Below are positions 54,396-62,290 of a stretch of 64,000 nt of DNA, one piece after another. Numbering within the stretch: the stretch's first letter is position 1; each line of letters begins with the position of its first letter. Source of the stretch: JAGLOK01 sp023139005 (GTDB lineage Bacteria > Bacillota > Clostridia > Christensenellales > UMGS416). The position numbers and the translations under genes were made by a program. The notes beneath the pieces were generated by a model. The model saw only the letters and a program-made list of their open reading frames with translations, searched no databases and was not told the DNA's origin. The stretch is taken from the NCBI GenBank assembly GCA_030637745.1, contig DAOWFX010000123.1:1-64000 (forward strand). The letters run 5' to 3'.

Positions 54396-55286
54396 ATGAA
54401 AGTAATATATAAAAGAATAATGTGCAATATTTCTTTTAAAAATTCTTTTAAAGTAGAAATTCTTAAAGCTTCACTTATATTAACAAGGTTATCTAGAATT
54501 ATGCGACGCCTACTATCTTATGCAAAGCCCTTGATTGTAGTAATTGTATGCATGATTTTATACATATTTATTGTATTTAGAATAAATTACAGAGAAGAAT
54601 ATCTTTCCATACTAGATGCTTTTTGGGATCTTAGAAATACTATTTTTACCGTTCTTGTTCTATCATATTTTGTTAATGTTTCTGCTAGAGAAAGAGATTA
54701 TAGGACTAGAATTCGGATAAGGCATAATGTTTATTGTCACATCATGTTTGAATATCAAGATTGTATTGAAAAAATTCTAGAAACTCTTGGGAAGAAGCCT
54801 ATTGAACCATTTTGTTTATATTCAAGTGAAAGCATTAAAAAAATAAAACATTATATTGGTAAGGAAATGAATCGTAATAAAACATTCATTTCTTATGAGA
54901 ATAATTATACCAGGCTAATTGAATATCTAAGTAGATTAATGAGTATTACGCAGACGTTGATGATTAAAAAAGACACATTTAATTCAAGTTGGGATTTAGG
55001 ACATAATGGTGCAATGTTTGAATATTACATAGAAACTTTACCTTCTTCTATTCAAAAAGCTATTGATAATATGAAATATAGTCCTGTTAATATAAAACAA
55101 TATACAGAGTTTTTGAAGGACTTCAAATCAATTGTTTACGATATAGAGAAATTAATTGAACATATTCGTATACCGTGGAGAATTGATGTTAAGAAACACT
55201 TAGCAATTGTAAAATTAATTTATCCAGAAAACAAGAAAAAACTTGAAGATGATTATTATTTATCATTGTTGTTTAACCTTAAATAA
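54396..55286 (+). CDS. Hypothetical membrane protein, 296 aa
   Basis: I do not recognise this protein. Residues about 46-64 and 83-101 are membrane helices after a basic N-terminus; the rest (about 105-296) is helical, charged and cytoplasmic by the positive-inside rule. There is no strong Shine-Dalgarno. Its base composition is more AT-rich than neighbours, like the ssrA element, so it may be acquired. It lies alone between the HD gene and the end of the antiporter operon on the opposite strand. Confidence 0.6.
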   Translation: MKVIYKRIMCNISFKNSFKVEILKASLILTRLSRIMRRLLSYAKPLIVVIVCMILYIFIVFRINYREEYLSILDAFWDLRNTIFTVLVLSYFVNVSARERDYRTRIRIRHNVYCHIMFEYQDCIEKILETLGKKPIEPFCLYSSESIKKIKHYIGKEMNRNKTFISYENNYTRLIEYLSRLMSITQTLMIKKDTFNSSWDLGHNGAMFEYYIETLPSSIQKAIDNMKYSPVNIKQYTEFLKDFKSIVYDIEKLIEHIRIPWRIDVKKHLAIVKLIYPENKKKLEDDYYLSLLFNLK

Positions 55287-55381
55287 GCATTTTTATAATA
55301 GTATTTGTCAACAATCACTATATTTCTTGCATCATCAAAAATTGAGATATTGAGATTAACAGGAATAGATTTATGGAACCG

Positions 55382-56980
55382 CTATATAATATATAAATAT
55401 CCCGTTAGTACAGCAAAGAATATCACAATAGATAGTGCAATTCCATTAATTCCAATATCAAAATCACGAATTTTGCTCAAGAAAGACTTGCCTTTCAATA
55501 GCTTAAAATAGATAAAATATGATGCGATAACAGACACGATGAATATTCCGGCTTTAAGAGTATATTCACTCGCATTCACATGTGCGCTGTATCCAAAGAG
55601 GATCTCGATGATGTCAGCACCCATAAGTCCACCGAGCAAGCACATTCCACCAAGAAGCACTATAATAATGCTACGAAGCTTCGGCACCTTTGCCCTTTTT
55701 CCGTTTCCAGTAAATACTTTCAAGAATTTCACAAAAGATATTAGTGTACCCAGTGTGATAATAATTAATATAATATCAAACAACAGATTGTTTGAACCAT
55801 GTGATATCAGGTATTTTGATATACTTCCATTGAAAAACGGCGCACCAGTGATACCTAAGATTGCACAAATTGCAGCACCGGATACCCATGGCATTCGTTT
55901 GAAGACACCGTGCATTTCATGAATATTTCGTGTTTTATATTCTTCTATCATCATTCCTGCTGCGAGGAATAGAACTGTCTTAAATAGAGCATGACTTAGT
56001 ATGTGGTATACTCCTCCCCAATATGCAACTTCGCTTCCCATATTGAGTGCCATCATAATCAGTCCAAGCTGTGAAACTGTATGATATGCTAGTATCAGCT
56101 TAATATCGCTTTGTGCAATAGCCAAAGCGAATCCTACAAATGCGGTGATTATTCCGCACACCAGAAAGAAATCTTGCGTGTCAATGATGTAAAATGCGTT
56201 GGTAATACGCAGGTATAGATAGATTCCACCTTTAACATAGAGCCCTGAAAGTGTAGCGGAGACCACAGAGGGCGCACCGGGAGTCCCGTGTGCTTTGGGC
56301 AACCAAGAGAACAATGGCATTAAAGCGGCTTTTAAGCACACTGAAGTCAGTATAAAACTATATGGAAGATACAAGGCTTTCACATTTGTCACATCACTCA
56401 TGATGGTTTTAAGGAGTCTTAAGGAGAAAGTTCCTGTCTGTTTATATAGCATTGCAAGACCAAACAAGAAAAAAGTCATCGAGAATATATTGACGAGCAA
56501 GTATATCATTCCATCATACATGCTTCGGGAGTCTCGTTTTGACATAATCAAAAGCGATACCACAATAGTAGATACTTCAACCATTACAAATATCGTAAAC
56601 AGATCATCACACAAGAATATTGCACACATGAGTCCTTCGAATATTAAAAAGAGCATTAAAAAGAGATTGTTCACATAGTGACGATGGATATTGAAAAGCA
56701 GTAATATTAGAAACAAGAATGATACTAGCAGTACCATCACAGCAGAAAGATTATCTGCAAAAAGTTCAATTCCAACTGGAGCATTCCATCCTCCCAAAGC
56801 AATTAGTAAGGGATTACTTTTAGATGAAATAAATACCATGACACTATATCCTGCATGGATTACTTGAGCAATTATGCATAGCACAATACCAAACTTCTTC
56901 GGAACAAAATAAACAAGAATACCAATAAATATTGGAAGCAGTATTAGAATATATAGATATCTGGTTAACAATATTTCCAT
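55382..56980 (-). CDS. mrpD: Mrp antiporter subunit D (NuoN/M-like)
   Basis: 532 residues, about 14 membrane helices, proton-translocating antiporter family: GIELFADNLSAVMVLLVSF, VEVSTIVVSLLIMSKRDSRSMYDGMIYLLVNI, ALMPLFSWLPKAHGTPGAPSVVSATLSGLYVKGGIYL (with the key Lys and Pro-Leu-His-like motif), and AYHTVSQLGLIM. The TTG at 56983 is replaced by ATG 56980, better placed behind AAGGAA. Last gene of the eight-gene operon. This is the only large subunit here. Confidence 0.92.
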   Translation of the reverse strand: MEILLTRYLYILILLPIFIGILVYFVPKKFGIVLCIIAQVIHAGYSVMVFISSKSNPLLIALGGWNAPVGIELFADNLSAVMVLLVSFLFLILLLFNIHRHYVNNLFLMLFLIFEGLMCAIFLCDDLFTIFVMVEVSTIVVSLLIMSKRDSRSMYDGMIYLLVNIFSMTFFLFGLAMLYKQTGTFSLRLLKTIMSDVTNVKALYLPYSFILTSVCLKAALMPLFSWLPKAHGTPGAPSVVSATLSGLYVKGGIYLYLRITNAFYIIDTQDFFLVCGIITAFVGFALAIAQSDIKLILAYHTVSQLGLIMMALNMGSEVAYWGGVYHILSHALFKTVLFLAAGMMIEEYKTRNIHEMHGVFKRMPWVSGAAICAILGITGAPFFNGSISKYLISHGSNNLLFDIILIIITLGTLISFVKFLKVFTGNGKRAKVPKLRSIIIVLLGGMCLLGGLMGADIIEILFGYSAHVNASEYTLKAGIFIVSVIASYFIYFKLLKGKSFLSKIRDFDIGINGIALSIVIFFAVLTGYLYII

Positions 56981-57321
56981 CAATGTTCCTTCCGTGCTTT
57001 CTGTGCCTTGGTCCAGTTTGTAGTACCGTATCGATGATATAAAGAGATAAACATTGTTAGCGCAACAGCGGTTACGCCCACTCCGATAACGATTGCAGTG
57101 ATCATTAGAGCATGAGGAATCGGATCAGCTGAGATTCCTGCTGCACTAATAGGTGCACGCTCTGCACCTATTGCGCCATTTGCTAGGAAGAAAAGGATTA
57201 CAGCAGCTTCCATGATACCCAAAGACATCACAGTTTTGATGATATTTCGTCTTGCAATGACGCCATATACACCGATAAAGAAGATGATAATTGCAGTGAT
57301 TTCGCCGATTGAATAATTCAT
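56980..57321 (-). CDS. mrpC: Mrp antiporter subunit C (NuoK-like)
   Basis: 113 residues, three membrane helices, NuoK/MnhC family: TAIIIFFIGVYGVIARRNIIKTVMSLGIMEAAVILFF, then DPIPHALMITAIVIGVGVTAVALTMFISLYHRYGT. The conserved Glu lies in the second helix (MEAA). Stop overlaps the D subunit start, 2 bp from subunit B. Confidence 0.92.
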   Translation of the reverse strand: MNYSIGEITAIIIFFIGVYGVIARRNIIKTVMSLGIMEAAVILFFLANGAIGAERAPISAAGISADPIPHALMITAIVIGVGVTAVALTMFISLYHRYGTTNWTKAQKARKEH

Positions 57322-57323
57322 AC

Positions 57324-57713
57324 TTATCTTGCCTCATAAAATACAAATCTAAAAAATATAATGGACAAACCACAACACACCTTAAGACCAATGAGTATGT
57401 TAATCAGTAGCAACCAAGCTTGATCCAGATTATATTCTTTAAGTATTTGCATATTTTGTCCGATTAATACTACAGAAAAAAGCAGTATGAGTAACATTAG
57501 TGCTTTTTCCATATTACGCAATGTCACGAGTGAATTTCCCTGACCTTCTCCGCTTAACCAGCGAAACATGAGTACTACAGATAAAATCGCACCCCCTTGG
57601 AATCCACCACCTACACCAGAAGCACCATTGATAATGACATATATTCCGAATATCAAAGATATTGGAACTAGGAGCTTTGTGGTTGACATAATGATTTGAC
57701 TATTATCCTTCAT
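57324..57713 (-). CDS. mrpB: Mrp antiporter subunit B
   Basis: About 130 residues, four membrane helices of the MnhB family: LLVPISLIFGIYVIINGASGVGGGFQGGAILSVVLMFRWL, with the conserved GxGGGFQGG loop. ATG 57713 is preferred (AAGGAG 11 nt upstream) over GTG 57725; it overlaps the end of the preceding gene by 11 bp. Confidence 0.9.
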   Translation of the reverse strand: MKDNSQIIMSTTKLLVPISLIFGIYVIINGASGVGGGFQGGAILSVVLMFRWLSGEGQGNSLVTLRNMEKALMLLILLFSVVLIGQNMQILKEYNLDQAWLLLINILIGLKVCCGLSIIFFRFVFYEAR

Positions 57714-57990
57714 CAGTATCTTCACTCCTTGAAAAAGATATTACAGCAACTGCACTGACCAAAAGTACAAGTGCTTCAAAAAGCGTATCCCACAATCTGA
57801 AGTTTAGGTATATAGCAGATACTGCATTATCTGCACCGGTATATTCTACATGGTTTTCAACCACACTATCTCGTGCTAGTGTGGTGTCCAAGGTGGAGCT
57901 TGGGGTGATTATGAGTAGAACAATTAGCATAAATGCAAGCAACATGCAAAACACCAACAATATAGGTCTTCTTAGGTTGCTAATCTTCAT
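57703..57990 (-). CDS. mbhE: MbhE-like subunit (second part of split MrpA C-terminus)
   Basis: About 95 residues, two membrane helices (about 8-28 and 66-86). The stretch YTGADNAVSAIYLNFRLWDTLFEALVLLVSAVAVI matches the part of MrpA/MbhE that precedes subunit B. Start ATG 57990 lies inside the end of the DUF4040 gene with AGAGGA before it; the longer frame to 58041 is not needed. Confidence 0.82.
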   Translation of the reverse strand: MKISNLRRPILLVFCMLLAFMLIVLLIITPSSTLDTTLARDSVVENHVEYTGADNAVSAIYLNFRLWDTLFEALVLLVSAVAVISFSRSEDTDEG

Positions 57991-58519
57991 ATTCCACGTC
58001 CTCTGATGATAAAGAAAAATAGCTGACTTTTTCCTCGTCATACTGTTTGTTTTCTAGGAAAGTTCGAATCAATGGAGAGTGATAGCTTGATGCACTGGAG
58101 TATAAAATCATTTGATCTGCCTGATGAACGATGAGCACATCAAATCGTTCGGTATCATGAAGATGGGAGTCGTCTAAGGATGTATGGATGAGCTGTGGAC
58201 CAAATTCATTTTTTGCTAAGTACTTTTCAAATGACAATAAGAATTCTCGACTATGAGCGTCATCATCTTCAGGAACATAGTATATAACAAATGTTTTATA
58301 CTTTTTCAATGCTGTCAAAAATAAGATAACAGAAATTGTGCAGCCGATGATTGCTTCTGCTATCGCAACATCCGGCGCATAAAGCAATAGATAAACAAGA
58401 GATGATACCAGTGAGAATATTCCTAAATATATAACAGAATTACGAAGCCTTTTTCCTTGAACAGTCAAAAAGGCAGTGACGATTAATATAAAGTATAATA
58501 TATATCTTGCAATCATCAT
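57980..58519 (-). CDS. mbhD: MbhD-like DUF4040 subunit with cytoplasmic extension
   Basis: 179 residues. The first about 75 (three helices; LLYAPDVAIAEAIIGCTISVILFLTAL) are the DUF4040 domain that in MrpA forms part of the C-terminal membrane arm. The rest (about 76-179) is a charged soluble extension (VPEDDDAHSREFLLSFEKYL, FDVLIVHQADQMI) not present in short homologues. Overlaps subunits on both sides. Confidence 0.85.
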   Translation of the reverse strand: MMIARYILYFILIVTAFLTVQGKRLRNSVIYLGIFSLVSSLVYLLLYAPDVAIAEAIIGCTISVILFLTALKKYKTFVIYYVPEDDDAHSREFLLSFEKYLAKNEFGPQLIHTSLDDSHLHDTERFDVLIVHQADQMILYSSASSYHSPLIRTFLENKQYDEEKVSYFSLSSEDVEYED

Positions 58520-58821
58520 CGTTTTTTCCTCTTCAACTTTTGGGGTCGATATCCACTAATGAAAGCAGACCTTGCAGTAGCATGAGAAGATATAGGATTT
58601 GTAATGAGTGCCAGAACTAAAACCAAAGCAGCTTTCAAGACAAATTCAACGCTGGGTGCACTAAAAAACGTTGCAACCATGAAGAATATCATTCCAACAG
58701 TATCAATGTTACCGGATACAAGTATTCTTTCATAAAATGCATGAAAGCGAAATTGTAAAATTATTGTACAAAGCATAATTACAAACGAGATAGACATCAA
58801 GATAATTGATAATATGCTCAT
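58516..58821 (-). CDS. mrpG: Mrp antiporter subunit G
   Basis: 101 residues, three helices, MnhG/PhaG family: FHAFYERILVSGNIDTVGMIFFMVA and AALVLVLALITNPISSHATARSAFISG with the conserved NP-x-x-x-H. ATG 58821 overlaps the subunit F stop (ATGA). The long frame upstream to 58941 is within subunit F and is rejected. Confidence 0.9.
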   Translation of the reverse strand: MSILSIILMSISFVIMLCTIILQFRFHAFYERILVSGNIDTVGMIFFMVATFFSAPSVEFVLKAALVLVLALITNPISSHATARSAFISGYRPQKLKRKKR

Positions 58822-59078
58822 AATGCACCACGCTCCTTGACAAATCTTGCAATGAGTACAGTGGATATGCATGAAAACAAGGTGAAACTTATCGCGATAT
58901 CGAGTATGTATGTCTTCTGTGTAAAGAGTGCAAATGCACAAATAAGCATCACAACTTTTGAAGAAATCACATTAAAAGCAAGGAGCCGATCCCAAATAGT
59001 AGGACCTATGATCATACGTATTATCAATATTGCAATGAAGGCAGAAAGCAGTGTATAGGCAATCATCGGATAATTCAT
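58818..59078 (-). CDS. mrpF: Mrp antiporter subunit F
   Basis: 86 residues, three helices, MnhF family: RMIIGPTIWDRLLAFNVISSKVVMLICAFALF and DIAISFTLFSCISTVLIARFVKERG. The conserved RxxxGP and DR are present. Overlaps subunits E and G by 4 bp each. Confidence 0.92.
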   Translation of the reverse strand: MNYPMIAYTLLSAFIAILIIRMIIGPTIWDRLLAFNVISSKVVMLICAFALFTQKTYILDIAISFTLFSCISTVLIARFVKERGAL

Positions 59079-59569
59079 TTTATGTCTACCTCTACTTTCA
59101 TTAGTATTTTTTCAAGGTACTTCACATCATTAATATCTGAAGCGGATTGTTTCTTATACAATTTCATAAACTTCAGAGTGTTATTTGCTTTATCAATGAT
59201 TACAGTTCCCGGTGTTAAAGTTATTGAGTTTGCAAGCAGTGTAATAAGCATATCATTCTTCAATGTGCTTTTATACTCAATTAAAGTTGAAGTTGTTTGA
59301 TAGAACAGTCCAAGGACTAGCGACTTGATACCTGAAGTAATAATGATAATTATTAGATTGACAAGATACCAAATCATAGGGATAAGTTTCATCTGATATC
59401 GTGCTATGAATGTTTTCCCAAAAAATAATATACAAACAATCAATGAAGCAATACTCAACCCAAAGCCGACAAGTAGAGTTGTAATCGTAAAATTTTCTCG
59501 TAAAACCATATAAATAAAGGTCAATATGATGACCCATAAAGCATATGTAATTATATTTCGAAATTTCAT
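59075..59569 (-). CDS. mrpE: Mrp antiporter subunit E
   Basis: 164 residues of the MnhE family: three N-terminal helices, YLVNLIIIIITSGIKSLVLGLFY, then ITLLANSITLTPGTVIID and a short soluble tail. First gene of the operon. ATG 59569 chosen; the frame continues to 59881 but crosses the divergent promoter region. TATAAT stands on the minus strand at 59609-59604. Confidence 0.9.
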   Translation of the reverse strand: MKFRNIITYALWVIILTFIYMVLRENFTITTLLVGFGLSIASLIVCILFFGKTFIARYQMKLIPMIWYLVNLIIIIITSGIKSLVLGLFYQTTSTLIEYKSTLKNDMLITLLANSITLTPGTVIIDKANNTLKFMKLYKKQSASDINDVKYLEKILMKVEVDIK

Positions 59570-59642
59570 ATCTCTGATATTCTCCAAACCTTTACTTAAC
59601 AATATTATAGCATCTTTAATTATTAAATAAAATAAGATTAGC

Positions 59643-59671
59643 TTACATTGCATTACATTATATTCTATAAT
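59643..59671 (+). promoter_or_regulatory. Promoter of AEC transporter gene
   Basis: TTACAT (59643-59648), 17-bp spacer, TATAAT (59666-59671), divergent from the antiporter operon. It supports the TTG start at 59703 for the transporter. Confidence 0.6.
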
Positions 59672-59702
59672 TATGATATCTTTTAATAACAAGGAGCTAA
59701 CA

Positions 59703-60647
59703 TTGAATACATTTGAGATATTCATTAAAGTAATACCAATAATCATAGTAATAATTCTTGGGTATATACTTACAAGAGCAGATATATTAAAAGACAATAT
59801 GGTAGATGCATTTAAAAAGATAGTTGTAAATGTCACGCTACCTGTTGCTTTATTTTCTGCATTTATAAAGATTCGCTTCAAGTCAGAATACTTATTGATA
59901 TTCTTAAGTGTATTTTTAGCTTGTATTTTGTTGTTTTTGATTGCAAAGCTAATAGCTAAAGTATTTAAAATTAAGTCAAAATACTTTCCATTTCTATTAA
60001 CAGGATTTGAAGCAGGGATGATAGGCTATGCATTGTTTATGGCTGTTTTTGGTCACGAATCCGCAGCAGACTTTGGTATTGCGGATATCGGACAAGTAAG
60101 CTTTGTTTTTCTAATATTTGTACCGATGCTTATCAATCTTAACAATAAAGCAAAAGGTTTAGATAGTATTAAGCAATCATTTACAATAGTCATAAAATCC
60201 CCTGTAATATTGGCTATCATACTTGGGCTTGTGGGTTCTTTTGCAGGTATTTGGATGTATGAAGACACACTACTGTTTGGAGCCTTTGACAATATATTTA
60301 CTTTCATATCTGCACCTACAGCATTTTTGATTTGTTTAGTTATTGGGAATGGATTGAAGTTAACTTTTAAAGGTTTGAAAATGGAACTGATAACAGCAGT
60401 TCTAAAGATAGTCCTTTCTCTAACTATAGCTTTTATTTTAAAGTACACTGTTTTCATACCACTAGGAGTAGACAAGCAGATAGTAACTGCATTATTTGTT
60501 CTATTTTGTTTACCGGGACCATTTGTGATACCTGTGTTTATGCAAAACCCATCAATTGATGATGTAAATTATATTTCAAATACCTTGTCAATAGGATCAA
60601 TCTTAGCAGTAATATCATTTATAGTTATAGTATTAGTAGGTCTGTAG
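59703..60647 (+). CDS. AEC-family transporter (auxin efflux carrier-like)
   Basis: About 314 residues, ten membrane helices in two halves: IKVIPIIIVIILGYILTRADILK, VVNVTLPVALFSAFIKI (helix-breaking VTLPVAL), FLLTGFEAGMIGYALFMAVFG and FCLPGPFVIPVFM. Probably exports an organic acid. TTG 59703 follows AAGGAG at 59690-59696; the ATG at 59673 lies between promoter and ribosome binding site. Confidence 0.88.
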   Translation: MNTFEIFIKVIPIIIVIILGYILTRADILKDNMVDAFKKIVVNVTLPVALFSAFIKIRFKSEYLLIFLSVFLACILLFLIAKLIAKVFKIKSKYFPFLLTGFEAGMIGYALFMAVFGHESAADFGIADIGQVSFVFLIFVPMLINLNNKAKGLDSIKQSFTIVIKSPVILAIILGLVGSFAGIWMYEDTLLFGAFDNIFTFISAPTAFLICLVIGNGLKLTFKGLKMELITAVLKIVLSLTIAFILKYTVFIPLGVDKQIVTALFVLFCLPGPFVIPVFMQNPSIDDVNYISNTLSIGSILAVISFIVIVLVGL

Positions 60648-60702
60648 TTTTTTTAATCTAAATTCGACCAACAACTTATAATGCAAGATTCTCATTTATA
60701 TC

Positions 60703-60731
60703 TTGCAAAACAATAAATCTATTGCTATAAT
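60703..60731 (+). promoter_or_regulatory. amt promoter
   Basis: TTGCAA (60703-60708), 17-bp spacer, consensus TATAAT (60726-60731). Transcription would start near 60738, giving a leader of about 95 nt that contains the terminator-like hairpin. The glnA promoter has the same -35 box. Confidence 0.7.
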
Positions 60732-60762
60732 CCTAATATAATTTAATAGATTTGCAACAAAG

Positions 60763-60812
60763 ACGTTCAAAACATTTTGGCATTAAGCCATTTTTAGTTT
60801 GAGCGTTTTTTA
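60763..60812 (+). terminator. Terminator-like hairpin in amt leader, candidate attenuator
   Basis: ACGTTCAAAAC (60763-60773) pairs with the region of AGTTTGAGCGT (60796-60806) over 9 bp with one G-U, an inner TGGC/GCCA hairpin lies in between, and TTTTTT follows (60806-60811). It stands between the amt promoter and its ribosome binding site, so readthrough would decide amt expression. It could also end transcripts from the AEC gene. Confidence 0.6.
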
Positions 60813-60833
60813 TTATATTAAAGGAGGAAACAA

Positions 60834-62096
60834 GTGGAGATAGATCTGATATTGGCAGTAAATACAGTCTGGATAATCACAGCGGCCGCACTGGTGTTTA
60901 TTATGCATGCAGGGTTTGCGTGTGTAGAAGCAGGATTTACTCAGTCAAAAAACACAGCAAACATTATTATGAAAAATTTTATGACAATAGCTATCGGTAC
61001 ATTGTGCTATTATATTATAGGCTTTTCGTTAATGTTTGGCGAGGATGTCTTTGGAATTGGGATTTTAGGCTGGAGTGGATTTGGCATACAAAATTCTAAG
61101 GTAGTTGAAGGACTAATAGGAAATAATCAAGAAGGGTATATATTGCCGCTTAATGTCTTCTGGTTTTTCCAAGCAGTGTTTGCGGCAACATGTGCAACCA
61201 TTGTATCAGGCGCAGTAGCAGAAAGAACAAAGTTTAATGTTTATTTATTCTTCTGCCTATTTATGTGTTCGTTTATATATCCAATAACAGGTCACTGGAT
61301 ATGGGGTGGAGGTTGGCTTTCAAACTTAGGGTTTCATGATTTTGCAGGCTCAACAGCAGTTCATGCAGTGGGAGGGTTTGCAGCTCTTGCCGCTGCAAAG
61401 ACAATAGGCGCACGTGCAGGTAAGTATACAAATCGTAAGAAGGTAAATGTAATTCCTGCACATTCAATACCGTTGGGTGCATTGGGAGTTTTGCTTTTAT
61501 GGTTTGGTTGGTTTGGTTTTAATTGTGGTTCAACTCTTGCAGCAGATCCATATGCTATCGGAACAGTAGCAGTAAATACTATTCTAGCAGGAGCAGCAGC
61601 AGCCCTTACAACAATGCTTTTTACCTACATTAGAAGCAAAAAAGCAGATGTAGGGATGACACTCAATGGTTGCCTTGCAGGACTTGTAGGTATCACTGCG
61701 GGATGTGATGCAGTTAGCTCTGGTGGTGCCATTGTTATTGGTATAGTATGTGCAGTACTCATGGTAATTGTAATTGAAACAATTGATGGGAAATTATTTA
61801 TAGATGATCCGGTAGGAGCTATATCAGTACATGGTTTTTGCGGTATGATAGGTACTGTGTTGGTTGGGGTCTTTGCACGTGATGGAGGACTGCTTTATGG
61901 TGGTGGTTGGTCAATGGTAGGCATACAAGCATTAGGGGTTGCAGCTTGTGGAGGATTCGCACTTGTAGCATCTGCCTTGTATTTTAAGATTTTAAAGCAT
62001 ACAGTTAAAGTACGAGTACACAGAAGGGAAGAGGTAGAAGGCTTAGATACAGTGGAACATGGAATATCTGCATATAATGGTATGTTGGGACTATAA
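60834..62096 (+). CDS. amt: Ammonium transporter Amt
   Basis: 420 residues from GTG with AAAGGAGG. Eleven helices expected: MHAGFACVEAGFTQSKN (about 23-39), VSGAVAERTKF, ITGHWIWGGGWL, DFAGSTAVHAVGGFAALAA (pore His), LWFGWFGFNCGS and GAISVHGFCGMIGT (second pore His). Imports ammonium for glutamine synthetase, whose gene follows 194 bp on. No GlnK gene is next to it. Confidence 0.97.
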   Translation: MEIDLILAVNTVWIITAAALVFIMHAGFACVEAGFTQSKNTANIIMKNFMTIAIGTLCYYIIGFSLMFGEDVFGIGILGWSGFGIQNSKVVEGLIGNNQEGYILPLNVFWFFQAVFAATCATIVSGAVAERTKFNVYLFFCLFMCSFIYPITGHWIWGGGWLSNLGFHDFAGSTAVHAVGGFAALAAAKTIGARAGKYTNRKKVNVIPAHSIPLGALGVLLLWFGWFGFNCGSTLAADPYAIGTVAVNTILAGAAAALTTMLFTYIRSKKADVGMTLNGCLAGLVGITAGCDAVSSGGAIVIGIVCAVLMVIVIETIDGKLFIDDPVGAISVHGFCGMIGTVLVGVFARDGGLLYGGGWSMVGIQALGVAACGGFALVASALYFKILKHTVKVRVHRREEVEGLDTVEHGISAYNGMLGL

Positions 62097-62150
62097 GGCT
62101 TGACAAAAACATTAATTGCAGCAAAAATATTATATATTTTCAAAAACTAA

Positions 62151-62178
62151 TTGCAAGATTAAGAAAAAGGTATATAAT
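62151..62178 (+). promoter_or_regulatory. glnA promoter
   Basis: TTGCAA (62151-62156), 16-bp spacer, TATAAT (62173-62178), so glnA has its own start. A TGCAGG/CCTGCA hairpin follows near 62190-62215, its role unknown. No strong terminator is seen in this leader. Confidence 0.6.
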
Positions 62179-62290
62179 AGTATAAAATGTGCAGGAAAAT
62201 AAATATAAACCTGCAATATTGGCAAAACTCAACACTAATAATACTTATTTTTACAATAAATAAGAAACTCATAACAATCTGGAGGATAAA

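Noticed and set aside
55305..55511. Plus-strand ORF of 68 aa at the end of the antiporter operon
   Set aside because: Mostly antisense to mrpD, no ribosome binding site.
59570..59881. Longer MrpE starting at 59881
   Set aside because: It would run through the divergent promoter and into the AEC gene; the family start matches 59569.
62190..62275. Attenuator in the glnA leader
   Set aside because: The hairpins there are short or AT-rich and no T-run follows a stable stem, unlike the amt leader.
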